DNA of 64,000 nt, taken from Sacculina carcini (Eukaryota > Arthropoda > Thecostraca > Sacculinidae). Below the pieces are notes generated by a model. It had not been told where the DNA came from, did no database searches, and saw only the letters and a list, made by a program, of their open reading frames with translations. Each line of letters opens with the position of its first letter. The first letter of the stretch is position 1. Positions 8,756-16,922 of this stretch are shown one piece after another. Where the stretch lies: contig OU696577.1 of NCBI GenBank assembly GCA_916048095.2, positions 5,482,940 to 5,546,939 on the forward strand. Reading direction: 5' to 3'. A program made the position numbers and the translations under genes.

Positions 8756-8934
8756 TGTGAGTTTTGTTGTGCTATTAATATTAACTAATGCTTGTTTTTG
8801 TTTGTTTGTTTGTTTTTTGTTCATTTGTTTGTGTACTAATACATACCAGCATTTCTGACAAGTGTTTCAGTCGTTTTCGATTAATTTGTGTCGTTGAAGA
8901 ATTACGTTTTCAATGAGAAACACTTTCGATAAAC

Positions 8935-8963
8935 TATAAAAGGTAGTATCCATGCACTCAGTC
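8935..8963 (+). promoter_or_regulatory. TATA/Inr promoter of Pro-rich protein 2
   Basis: TATAAAAG (8935-8942) is followed by the initiator TCAGTC (8958-8963) with a 25-bp spacing, and ATG 8977 comes 14 bp later. The intergenic stretch before it (8756-8934) is T-rich with no other feature seen. Confidence 0.75.
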
Positions 8964-8976
8964 GTCAATCGTTGTC

Positions 8977-9348
8977 ATGGATCGTCAGGGCATGGACCTT
9001 TACATTGTCACACGAATATCTAGTGGTAGTGCGACACCTGAAATATGTCACTGGTGGTGGCAACCGACATCAATGCCACCGCCACCGGCGCCACCGCCAC
9101 CGGCGCCACCGCCGTCACCGTTACAGCCACAGCCATTACCAACACTTTCACCACCAACACCATCGCCCCCACCGTCTTGGCCGCCAGCACTTTGGCCACG
9201 TCGACGACGACGACAACGACGAATTTGTCGTGTGGTGCCATATAGACATCAACCGACGACTCTGCCCCCGATACCAACGTCTCCTGATTTGTTTGAATCA
9301 GACGCTTCAACACACTTTGAAGATGATGAGGAAAATGACGATTATTAA
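8977..9348 (+). CDS. Proline-rich protein 2, paralogue of protein 1
   Basis: A 123-residue protein starting MDRQGMDLYIVTR. Its residues 6-29 align with the start of the previous gene product: MDLY, then an Arg at +8, a Pro-Glu, and WWWQ. A proline tract (about residues 32-75) and an Arg-rich patch (WPRRRRRQRR) follow. The C-terminus is acidic and again contains DLFES followed by Asp/Glu. Conserved ends around a variable linker point to a duplicated gene under selection at both tips. Unlike the paralogue it has the Arg-rich patch. Function unknown. Confidence 0.75.
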   Translation: MDRQGMDLYIVTRISSGSATPEICHWWWQPTSMPPPPAPPPPAPPPSPLQPQPLPTLSPPTPSPPPSWPPALWPRRRRRQRRICRVVPYRHQPTTLPPIPTSPDLFESDASTHFEDDEENDDY

Positions 9349-9387
9349 CAATTAACAATTATTTTTGGTTTAAAAACAGCGAGCACA

Positions 9388-10908
9388 ATGCATGCGATTA
9401 TAGTTTGCTCACAGACAGCAATGGAGTCGGACGGGTTTTATGTCACGCTCCCCAGTGTCGCCAGCACATCAACGTTCCCAAACAACACAACAGCCAATTT
9501 TACCGTGAATCTGGCCCATCCGATTCATCTCGACAACACCCAATGGCGTGTCGCTTTGCACTCTATAATTCTCCCCACCAATTGGCTGACAATCGACAAC
9601 GACATTATCATTTCGGAATCGGCAAACCACGAGGACTTTATAGACGGTAAATTCACGAGGGTAGACATTATCAAACCCGGCACCTATACTTTATCACAAC
9701 TGGTCAGAGTATTGCAAGAAACACTGTCCAGCGACAAAATAAAGACGAGTGTATTGCCCGACAACCATTTACGGCTAAACTTGGAAAACACAGTGTTGAC
9801 AATTAGCCGGAATCTTGCCCAGATGATGGTCGTACACTATGCGTCCGACTATGTACGACACACAGAGTCCCTTACAATATTCAACTCGGCGGCAAAACAA
9901 AGTGAGTTGAGTATATATTTTCGCCTAAGCAACGTGTTTGAAAAACACTTGAAAATCCGTTCCGATTTGGTCCAGGCACAAATACACAATGACCATTTAC
10001 AACCACAATTGAGACACATGCAAGTGAGCAAGCGTACCCCGACACAAGAAATTGTATTTAACCATCTGTATTATCTGCCGCTGTCACAGTCAACCGTCAA
10101 CACTGTCAACATCAACATTCTCGACGAATCAGACAACAAATTCCCGTTCACCGCCGGCCCGGGACTGATATTGACTCTACACTTTCAGCGAATGGATCAA
10201 AAGGATTTCTATGTAACACTGGACAGCAGTAGCTGTCACGAAATGTACCCTCAAAATTCAGCTGCCAGTTTTCGTATCCACCTACCCCAAACTCTTGGTC
10301 TGGATCGTTCGTGGTCGGTAGGTTTGGCAGACATCACATTTGGTCGTAATTGGCTCAATATTGACAAGACGGTAAACTATTTGTGGCTAAACGGCAGCCC
10401 CCACCTGATACCCACAGGCCACTACAACACCAACAGAACCTTGCTGGAGACAATTAATCAAGTTTGCAAACAGACAGTGTTTACGCTTTTACCCAGTGGA
10501 CACGTGACAAGTGCCAATGTTGTTGTCATAGTCAACAGTCGACTGGCCCATGCATTGGGCTACGTTCAAGTGCCCGACAACGGTACGCCGTCAATTGATG
10601 CAAACACGCAGTCCTTGTATTTGATGGACATTAATCGGTTGAATCCTGCGCTAATGTACGTCTACATGGACAAGGTGCAGGCACAACTCATTGGTGACAG
10701 TATGGCGCCCGTTCTACGAATCATCAGTCCGTATTCAACGGAGCAGCAAACGTTAAACATTCATCGTACGTTCAGTCCTATTCAGTATGTACCGTTGGAA
10801 GACGAGCATATTTCCGACATTGGTATAAATATAAGACAAAGTAACGGTGAATTGGTTTCATTCCAAGAAGAAACGTCGTACCTGACACTTCACTTTAAGC
10901 AGCTGTGA
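9388..10908 (+). CDS. Minor capsid (penton-like) candidate with duplicated domain
   Basis: A 506-residue protein with two copies of one domain. The first begins DGFYVTLPSVASTSTFP near residue 14, the second KDFYVTLDSSSCHEMYP near residue 272. In both, a beta-rich stretch ends in a Trp-containing motif, NWLTID or NWLNID, about 50 residues on. The FYVTLPS signature is one I know from Polinton ORFs placed just before the major capsid gene, where a minor capsid role has been proposed. An alternative start at ATG 9421 lies immediately before the first domain. The gene stops with TGA overlapping the next ATG (TGATG). Confidence 0.6.
   Translation: MHAIIVCSQTAMESDGFYVTLPSVASTSTFPNNTTANFTVNLAHPIHLDNTQWRVALHSIILPTNWLTIDNDIIISESANHEDFIDGKFTRVDIIKPGTYTLSQLVRVLQETLSSDKIKTSVLPDNHLRLNLENTVLTISRNLAQMMVVHYASDYVRHTESLTIFNSAAKQSELSIYFRLSNVFEKHLKIRSDLVQAQIHNDHLQPQLRHMQVSKRTPTQEIVFNHLYYLPLSQSTVNTVNINILDESDNKFPFTAGPGLILTLHFQRMDQKDFYVTLDSSSCHEMYPQNSAASFRIHLPQTLGLDRSWSVGLADITFGRNWLNIDKTVNYLWLNGSPHLIPTGHYNTNRTLLETINQVCKQTVFTLLPSGHVTSANVVVIVNSRLAHALGYVQVPDNGTPSIDANTQSLYLMDINRLNPALMYVYMDKVQAQLIGDSMAPVLRIISPYSTEQQTLNIHRTFSPIQYVPLEDEHISDIGINIRQSNGELVSFQEETSYLTLHFKQL
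10824..10831 (+). promoter_or_regulatory. TATA box inside the minor-capsid ORF
   Basis: TATAAATA lies 77 bp before ATG 10908, within the 3' end of the upstream coding region. An initiator-like TTCATTC has its A at 10860, 36 bp on, slightly longer than ideal. Confidence 0.5.
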
Positions 10909-11303
10909 TGACTAAGGCACAGTTGGTCTTTCGCGGTCCGATGATTCAGCGCGGAAGCGGTTTAGGAAGTATTTTCCGAGGCCTCATGCGCGTGATGGTA
11001 CCGGCAATAAAAACTGTTGCCCGCCAACCAATCACCAAGAAAATTGCCAAGTCGGCACTAAAGACCGGTGTACGTTCGCTACAGGATGTGCTTGAAGGCG
11101 AGTCGGCCGGTGCAGCACTAAAGCATCGCTCCAAACAAGAAGCTCGGCACTTGCTTCAGACAGGTATAAATAGACTGAACCAAACACCCTCGGCTTCAGT
11201 CATCCGACGACCTGCGAAACGTACAGTTGTCAAGCGACGCCGACCGACACGTGTTTCCAGCGATATTTTCAATAATGCAAAACGTCCAAGAGGGAACATG
11301 TGA
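10908..11303 (+). CDS. Small basic Gly/Arg-rich virion-protein candidate
   Basis: A 131-residue, strongly basic protein starting MTKAQLVFRGP. Residues 13-30 contain RGSGLGSIFRGLMR, an amphipathic glycine-rich segment, followed by alternating Ala/Lys/Val helices and a DVLEGESAG motif. The C-terminus is Arg/Lys-rich with KRTVVKRRR and NNAKRPRG, which looks like a nuclear-localisation or DNA-binding tail. Similar small proteins sit directly before the capsid gene in other Polintons and are compared with adenovirus core or pVI-type proteins; that role is inferred. Its end overlaps the capsid gene start by 29 bases. Confidence 0.7.
   Translation: MTKAQLVFRGPMIQRGSGLGSIFRGLMRVMVPAIKTVARQPITKKIAKSALKTGVRSLQDVLEGESAGAALKHRSKQEARHLLQTGINRLNQTPSASVIRRPAKRTVVKRRRPTRVSSDIFNNAKRPRGNM
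11165..11201 (+). promoter_or_regulatory. TATA/Inr promoter of the major capsid gene
   Basis: TATAAATA (11165-11172) with initiator TCAGTC (11196-11201), 33 bp from TATA start to initiator A. Both lie inside the preceding coding region, about 75 bp before the capsid ATG at 11275. Confidence 0.7.
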
Positions 11304-12564
11304 AATTGCCGAAGTATTTAGTCGACCTGCTCTGGAGACAAGCACCAAAGCATCGAAAACCTATGTCTATTATCCTGTGAGTCGATTAAACAGTCAGGGA
11401 CCGTTTGAGTTTCATCTTCCTCCGCTAGGGTCGTCATCAACACGTCCGTCCAAGACTAAACTCTACGGACGCGCCCGTATTGTGGAAAGTGATGGAAGTA
11501 ATATCTCGGATACCGATAATGTAAGCGTGGTCAATCTGTTTCCACATGCACTCTTCAAACAAGTTGACTACCAGATTGGTGACACAATTATTTCCGACGC
11601 GTCGTCCATGTACGGCTATCGTGCCTATCTGGAAACGCTTTTGTCGTACAATAGCAACGCCAAAGCGGGACATTTACGTTCGGGCATGTGGTGTAAAGAC
11701 ACTTGCGGTCAAATGGACGAGACCGGCTCGGGAAACTCGGGATATACCGTACGTAAAGGATGGATCGGCAAGAGTAAAGTATTTGATTTCTGTATTCCGC
11801 TGCAACTGGACACCAACCACCAATGCCGTATACTGCCAAGCACCGTGTCCGAGAAAATCAAACTGGTACGCAATTCCGACAAGTTTGCTCTGCTGAGCGA
11901 CGCTGACAATTACCGTATTGAGATTGACGAGCTTTGCTTGCACGTGGAAAAAATCACACCACAAGACTCTGTGTGGGTAAACTTTCATAAACACTTGAGC
12001 AAAATTCCGGCCAGATACCCTATACCTCGCGTTCTCATGAAATCCTACACTCTGCCAAAGGGCAACATGGGTGGAACTCTAAACAATATTTTCACCTCCC
12101 AAGTGCCGCGTCAGTTGTTGTTGGGTATTGTCAGCACAGAAGCCTACCATGGTGCCATTGATAAAAATCCATGGAACTTTCAACACTACCAACTAAATAG
12201 TCTCCAATTTTTTGTCAACGGTGAACCGTTCCCCACGCAAGCGTATAAACCCAATTTCGACAAGGGACTCTACATGCGATCCTACCTGTCCTTGTACGAC
12301 GGCACCGGACTGGATACGGAGAATCAAGGTTTAGATATAACACACGCCGACTACGGTGCCGGTTATTCACTCTTCATTGTTGATTTGACTCCCGACCGGT
12401 GTGGCGGCGATCATTTACATCCCAAAGAATTTGGAAACGTGCGTTGTGAATTGACATTTGCTTCGGCATTGCCGGAAACTGTCAATGTCCTGATCTACGC
12501 CACGTTTGAAAACGAAATAAAAATCGACAGCACGGGACGTGTGACTACCGACTTTCAAGTATGA
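11275..12564 (+). CDS. Double-jelly-roll major capsid protein
   Basis: A 429-residue capsid protein starting MQNVQEGTC; the in-frame extension to 11227 has no ATG. It resembles the F54H12.2-like capsid family of Polintons. Recognisable landmarks include FEFHLPPLG near residue 48, LFPHALFKQVDYQIGD near 95, a strand-rich middle with MKSYTLPKG near 256, then AYHGAIDKNPWNFQHY, LNSLQFFVNGE and the C-terminal ADYGAGYSLFIVDLTPD and NVRCELTFASALPETVNV. These last blocks correspond to the second jelly roll. It is expected to form the icosahedral shell. Its stop overlaps the protease ATG (ATGA). Confidence 0.88.
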   Translation: MQNVQEGTCEIAEVFSRPALETSTKASKTYVYYPVSRLNSQGPFEFHLPPLGSSSTRPSKTKLYGRARIVESDGSNISDTDNVSVVNLFPHALFKQVDYQIGDTIISDASSMYGYRAYLETLLSYNSNAKAGHLRSGMWCKDTCGQMDETGSGNSGYTVRKGWIGKSKVFDFCIPLQLDTNHQCRILPSTVSEKIKLVRNSDKFALLSDADNYRIEIDELCLHVEKITPQDSVWVNFHKHLSKIPARYPIPRVLMKSYTLPKGNMGGTLNNIFTSQVPRQLLLGIVSTEAYHGAIDKNPWNFQHYQLNSLQFFVNGEPFPTQAYKPNFDKGLYMRSYLSLYDGTGLDTENQGLDITHADYGAGYSLFIVDLTPDRCGGDHLHPKEFGNVRCELTFASALPETVNVLIYATFENEIKIDSTGRVTTDFQV

Positions 12565-13073
12565 ACGCTGTCGAGCTAGAACAATTGCTGAGTGTTTTGC
12601 CCACATTTTGCGGTGTGTGGGCCTCGGATCGGTTGCGACATTTCACGTTTTCGCCCAACCAACGCATGTCTATTGTTGTCAATGTACAACCTCGCTGGCA
12701 ACCCGGTCTTCATTGGGTGGTATTTGCTTGGGATGGTGAAAATCTTCAATTCTTTGATTCATCTGGCACCCCACCCATCTGGCATCCTTCGTTTACCGAA
12801 TTTATAAACAAGCATGGAGGTTATAAATGTTGTGTTGTAAGCACACGCATCATTCAAGCTGTTGAGACTGACGTGTGCGGACATTACTGTGCTCTATTTG
12901 TGTCATTGTTTGACGCCGGCTGGAATCTGCAAGATTTCGTCGCGTGCTTCACTGACAAATTGCACGTCAACAATCGACTTGTGGAGACGGTATGGTTATC
13001 CTTATCGACTGCGAAGGGTTTCAATATAAGGAATCGCAACTCATCGTCAAGGAGCTGGCCATATACGACATGA
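12561..13073 (+). CDS. PRO: Adenain/Ulp1-like maturation cysteine protease
   Basis: A 170-residue protease expected to process virion proteins during maturation. The catalytic set is visible: H51 in GLHWVVF, D66 in FFDSSG, Q99 before the active site as the likely oxyanion residue, and C106 in VCGHYC. The order His, Asp, Gln, Cys and the spacing match adenovirus protease and Polinton PRO. The ATG at 12561 shares four bases with the capsid stop, and the last 82 bases overlap the next gene. Confidence 0.92.
   Translation: MNAVELEQLLSVLPTFCGVWASDRLRHFTFSPNQRMSIVVNVQPRWQPGLHWVVFAWDGENLQFFDSSGTPPIWHPSFTEFINKHGGYKCCVVSTRIIQAVETDVCGHYCALFVSLFDAGWNLQDFVACFTDKLHVNNRLVETVWLSLSTAKGFNIRNRNSSSRSWPYTT
12822..12855 (+). 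promoter_or_regulatory. TATA/Inr promoter inside PRO for the next gene
   Basis: TATAAATG (12822-12829) followed by initiator TCATTC (12850-12855), 30 bp from TATA start to initiator A. The downstream ATG at 12992 is 140 bp away. Confidence 0.5.
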
Positions 13074-13513
13074 TGTCCGGGTATATGTGGCACACAATAC
13101 TGCCCGCACCACGGCAGGTTGTCAACCCTGAACGGCGCAGACATTTCACGTATTTGACCGCCACGCTGCACGGACTGGACTACCATTACAACCCCTACAG
13201 CACAACAAAGTACGAGCGCAAGCTGCGGGACGCCACTCGTCTCATCCAGAGCTTAGCTCCTGATCGGATTTACGCCAAGGGCTTGGACAAAGCACACCGT
13301 CTATCCCAACGTCTCACCCTCAACATTGAAAACTTGGAAGATGTCCTACCGCCAGAATTCGCCTCAAGTGTTCGAACCACCCCAATCACATACGTTACGC
13401 CATGCCCATATGACCACACGTTCCCCACCAACTGTGCCCTTGTTAGATGTCAATACTTTGGAAAAATCGCCTATGCCATGTATATGCCTGTGCCTCGCAT
13501 GTTGCCGTTTTAA
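12992..13513 (+). CDS. Exonuclease-like (RNase H-fold) protein, tentative
   Basis: A 173-residue protein starting MVILIDCEGFQYKES. The order of conserved-looking blocks is IDCEGFQ, VKELAIYD, HGLDYHYNP, IYAKGLDKA, NIENLED, CPYDH and NCALVR. I recognise this block order from a family of uncharacterised invertebrate proteins linked with viruses and transposons. The DxE near the N-terminus and the later His and Asp residues suggest a DEDDh-type exonuclease fold. This is inference: the catalytic set was not confirmed. A poly(A) signal AATAAA overlaps its stop codon. Confidence 0.6.
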   Translation: MVILIDCEGFQYKESQLIVKELAIYDMMSGYMWHTILPAPRQVVNPERRRHFTYLTATLHGLDYHYNPYSTTKYERKLRDATRLIQSLAPDRIYAKGLDKAHRLSQRLTLNIENLEDVLPPEFASSVRTTPITYVTPCPYDHTFPTNCALVRCQYFGKIAYAMYMPVPRMLPF

Positions 13514-13563
13514 TAAATTGACAGTTTCAACAAGTGACTTTTTATTATACGCGTCAAAAATAA
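13511..13563. terminator. Convergent poly(A) signal region
   Basis: TAATAAA at the stop of the plus-strand gene and a further AATAAA near 13558 serve the rightward genes. TTTATT at about 13540 gives AATAAA on the minus strand for the leftward gene at 13643-14287. The region between the two genes (13514-13642) holds no other feature. Confidence 0.6.
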
Positions 13564-13642
13564 AACAAACATGGTAAAATCAAATGTATATTTGTTGCCG
13601 GGTTAAACATCCGAATAAATCCAAACGATGTAAAACATGAAA

Positions 13643-14287
13643 TCAACAAACTTTTCTCTTCTTGCGTCTCGGGGTTCCCGATGCCTCAACGGTCAGCACT
13701 TGTTCAAATCCCTCGTCATTGAACGGTTCGTAGCGACGTGTCTCCTTCAGATATTTCTTGCGGTCAATGTGGTAGCTGAGCGTAATTCGTTTGGCCCAGC
13801 GCATGGAGTTGCTTGTTTCGTTGGGCGGCTGAAACACTTGAGTTTCGTCTGCGCACGTTAGCGCAACGTAGTCGATATTCATATCCATGCTATCGAATAT
13901 AGTATCCAACAGCACGGTTCGCATTGCCCGACTCATGACAGTATCCAAAACAATTTGTAGCCGACTGTTCTTTTTGAATATTTTCACTCGCGCCGTGCGA
14001 ATGTTCCAATACGGGTCAAAGTACTGTTCAAAGGACATGAGCTTTTCTAGTTTCTTGGCCAGTTTTCTGAATACGACGTTGGTCACCGGCTCTTTGGTCT
14101 CTGCAAAGAGTATCCAAATCCGTTGTTCTAGTGGCTTGCCGCATATTGTAGGATAATTTGTGACAAAACTCACACCGTGCTGCTTCAACGGTAGAATCCT
14201 CTCGGTCGTTTCGACTTGATCCGGTTGAGGCATACTAACACATGCCATGTTGAAACTTGGTATTTGCGACATGAGGTCTTGAGACAT
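13643..14287 (-). CDS. Reverse-strand Polinton protein of unknown function
   Basis: A 214-residue protein, the only gene of this element on the minus strand. It starts MSQDLMSQIPSF and ends in a basic tail, PRRKKRKVC, which looks like a nuclear localisation signal. The middle has mixed alpha/beta composition, with RIWILFAETKEP near residue 56 and an AKKLEKLMSFEQYF helix near 75. No known catalytic motif is visible. Its own TATA/Inr promoter lies at 14352-14382 and its poly(A) signals converge with those of the plus-strand genes. Opposite orientation suggests separate timing of expression. Confidence 0.7.
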   Translation of the reverse strand: MSQDLMSQIPSFNMACVSMPQPDQVETTERILPLKQHGVSFVTNYPTICGKPLEQRIWILFAETKEPVTNVVFRKLAKKLEKLMSFEQYFDPYWNIRTARVKIFKKNSRLQIVLDTVMSRAMRTVLLDTIFDSMDMNIDYVALTCADETQVFQPPNETSNSMRWAKRITLSYHIDRKKYLKETRRYEPFNDEGFEQVLTVEASGTPRRKKRKVC

Positions 14288-14351
14288 GTTGAGACGAAAA
14301 TTTCACAAGCAGCGAGGCGTACACGTCAGCTCACAACCACTGCTCTCGTTC

Positions 14352-14382
14352 AACTGACTGTCGTCGCTAACCGCTAGTTATA
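14352..14382 (-). promoter_or_regulatory. TATA/Inr promoter of the reverse-strand gene
   Basis: On the minus strand TATAAC (14377-14382) is followed 27 bp on by the initiator TCAGTT (14352-14357). The ATG is at 14287. The TATA box abuts the minisatellite at 14384-14690. Confidence 0.6.
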
Positions 14383-14383
14383 T

Positions 14384-14690
14384 GTTGACTGCGCAATAGA
14401 ACTTGTTTAGACTTGCATACTTGGCTGTATGTCTGTATGTTAACTGCGCAATAGCACTTGCATACTCGGCTGTATGTCTGTATGCTAACTGCGCAATAGA
14501 ACTTGTTTAGACTTGCATACTTGACTGTATGTCTGTATGTTAACTGCGCAATAGCACTTGCATACTCGGCTGTATGTCTGTATGTTAACTGCGCAATAGC
14601 ACTTGCATACTTGACTGTATGTCTGTATGCTAACTGCGCAATAACACTTGCTCAGACTTGGTTGTATGCCAACTGCGCATTAGAATTTGT
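14384..14690 (+). repeat. Minisatellite between divergent Polinton genes
   Basis: Seven or so copies of a 45-53-bp unit built from AACTGCGCAATAG, CACTTGCATACT and GGCTGTATGTCTGTATG, with a longer variant containing GAACTTGTTTAGAC. It fills the space between the leftward gene (start 14287) and the rightward gene (start 14748). A shared enhancer or replication element is possible, but only the repeat structure is seen. Confidence 0.85.
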
Positions 14691-14747
14691 TGAATATATA
14701 GTACCGCATATCACAATTTTTCCCTAGTTGCTCACCAACCTTGGGTG

Positions 14748-15047
14748 ATGACGGACGTGCACATGTCGTGCGTATCTCCATCCACACAAATTCCCAACTA
14801 CAATTATCGATATATTGGCGGTCAGCAAAACAATCTGCAAATTCTCGCTGAATCGACCCAGGAATTCACCTCGTTCAAACAGTGTCTATCTACAGCACTC
14901 AAGGACGGTGTGTCCGTTCCCGATACATGGACTGCCGATCTCGAAATTATCTACGAAACTGCAGACGTCATTTATATTTTGAAGATTGACCGACAGATCA
15001 GTAAACACGTGTGCTCTCGCTGCGCCGCTCCGCGTCGCGCCCGCTAA
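14748..15047 (+). CDS. Small unknown Polinton ORF
   Basis: A 99-residue frame from ATG 14748, starting MTDVHMSC. The middle is polar and mildly acidic (ILAESTQEFTSFKQCL), and the end is Cys/Arg-rich with HVCSRCAAPRRAR. A TATATAG sequence at 14695-14701 lies about 50 bp upstream. No family is recognised. It is supported by being open, by its position after the promoter-like minisatellite, and by lying only 9 bp from the next ORF. Confidence 0.5.
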   Translation: MTDVHMSCVSPSTQIPNYNYRYIGGQQNNLQILAESTQEFTSFKQCLSTALKDGVSVPDTWTADLEIIYETADVIYILKIDRQISKHVCSRCAAPRRAR

Positions 15048-15056
15048 CACCCAAAC

Positions 15057-15431
15057 ATGGAATTGGAATTCAGATCGTCGTCGGAGGACGAAGGGTACAA
15101 CTCTGACAATGTTGTACCCCGTGAACACGCCTACAATCAATGCAGAAGGCATTTCCTCGAACGCATGGAAAGGGCAGCCGAAACTGTTCTGCACGAATAC
15201 GACCTCGGTAACCCTGACGCCGACAGCGATAAAGTATACTTTTTTGCAATATTTGACAATGAGGGTGCATTGCATGTGCCAACGCACGGATACCATTCAT
15301 TCACCGAATGCTATGGCGATGCTCAAGACATGTCTCTAGAACTTCCAAATTGTTTACGAGTCTTGATCATGTATGATCTGTTGACATTGTATTTCACTGT
15401 ATTTGATAATGAATACAACGGAATGGTTTGA
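15057..15431 (+). CDS. Small acidic unknown Polinton ORF
   Basis: A 124-residue acidic protein starting MELEFRSSSEDEG. It includes a helical stretch RRHFLERMERAAETVLHEY, then YFFAIFDNEGALHVP, and ends YLTVFDNE-like with aromatic residues. FDNE occurs twice (about residues 66 and 117), hinting at an internal repeat. No known domain is seen. It follows the previous ORF by 9 bp, so the two are probably co-transcribed. Confidence 0.55.
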   Translation: MELEFRSSSEDEGYNSDNVVPREHAYNQCRRHFLERMERAAETVLHEYDLGNPDADSDKVYFFAIFDNEGALHVPTHGYHSFTECYGDAQDMSLELPNCLRVLIMYDLLTLYFTVFDNEYNGMV

Positions 15432-15478
15432 AACAAACAGTTTTGAAATATTTATACTCAAAGCAAAGACAGAAACGT

Positions 15479-15653
15479 TCCCCGTCAGTATGGCACCATC
15501 TCAAGGTCACCTTGGATGATGCACAATCACGCATCGCGCACGTGATAGCAACTCTGCTTTTCTTGGCAGCTCTGCAACTCTGCAAAGTACCCCATGACCT
15601 CGGTGCAATGCACACACCATGATAACGTGCTGACGCCAGCAGTGTTGACGTCA
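15479..15653 (+). repeat. Diverged partial copy of TIR sequence just inside the right TIR
   Basis: Bases 15479-15525 (including ATCTCAAGGTCACCTTGG) resemble 15680-15726 in the TIR, and 15595-15640 (CCATGACCTCGGTGCA, CACACACCATGATA) resemble 15720-15830. The inner TIR edge is therefore a degenerate ~200-bp tandem duplication. The rest of 15432-15653 has no gene. Confidence 0.7.
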
Positions 15654-15756
15654 GCGCATGCGCAGTACATCAAAAACATTCCCCGCCAGTCTGGCGCCAT
15701 CTCAAGGTCACCTTGGCTGATGCAATACACACACCATGATACCGTGCTGACGTCCG

Positions 15757-15775
15757 CAGTGCTGACTCAGCACTG
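15757..15775. promoter_or_regulatory. Perfect MARE-type palindrome in right TIR
   Basis: Same 19-bp palindrome as 1191-1209, conserved base for base in the other TIR. It faces the 3' end of the element, so a promoter role there is less obvious. Confidence 0.5.
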
Positions 15776-16640
15776 CATTCCATCACACCGTAAAAGTACA
15801 TGCGTACCCATGACCTCGGTGCACATTACACGCCCATTGTTATGGACATCTACTGCCATCCACCGACTATTCACCCCGTTTAAACACACTTGATAAATAT
15901 TTTTTCAAAGAATTTCAATATTTTTAAATCAACTTGTTTTAACACAATTAATTAACATAACCTAATATAATATACCAAATACGCGCGCCACTAATGTATC
16001 ATGTGCGCCACAAGGGTCTCACGATTCTCTTAATTAATTTAATTCTCATAACCAAATATAATAAACATTAATACGTGCGCCATAATTGTATCATGTGCGT
16101 CACAAGTGTCTCACAATTCTATAAATTAATTAATTAGCATAACCAAATATAATAAACATTAATACGCGCGCCACAATTGTATCATGCGCGCCACAAGTGT
16201 CTCACAATTCTATAAATTAATTTAATTCTCAAACTAATTTAATATACATTAATACGCGCGCCACTATTGTATCATGCGCGCCACAAGTGTCTCACAATTC
16301 TATAAATTAATTTAATTATCAAACTAATTTAATAAACATTAATATGCGCGTCACAATTTTATCATGTGCGCCACAAGTGTCTCACAATTCTATAAATTAA
16401 TTAACATAACCAAATATAATAAACATTAATACGTGCGCCATAATTGTATCATGTGCGTCACAAGTGTCTCACAATTCTATAAATTAATTAACATAACCAA
16501 ATATAATAAACATTAATATGTGCGCCATAATTGTATCATGTGCGTCACAAGTGTCTCACAATTCGAAATTAATTTAATTGTACACTCGTGCTTGCGCACT
16601 ATATATACCACATTTAAACCATCCTCTTGAACCTCTACAA

Positions 16641-16693
16641 TAGCCGAACTGCGTAAGACTCTGCTCGAACCCCGAGGACCTCGGTTCGAATCC
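16641..16693 (+). other. tRNA-like Pol III A-box/B-box pair in right TIR
   Basis: A-box-like TAGCCGAACTGCG at 16641-16653 and B-box GGTTCGAATCC at 16683-16693, mirror of 273-325. Here it reads rightward, out of the element. No clear Pol III T-run lies close by. Confidence 0.5.
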
Positions 16694-16922
16694 CAGCCAG
16701 GTAAAAAACTTTCTTCACTCGACACTACACTCTACACACAAATAATCGAAATAAATAAGATGAATTAAATAAAATAAATAAATAAATAAATAAATAAAAT
16801 AAAATAAATCAATAAAATAAATAAATGAATTAATAAATAAATAAATTGATTCAAATATGTATAGATGTCGCTGCTGCGTTCACAGGTACCGACGCTCACC
16901 ATAGATGGCACCACTTCCGGTC

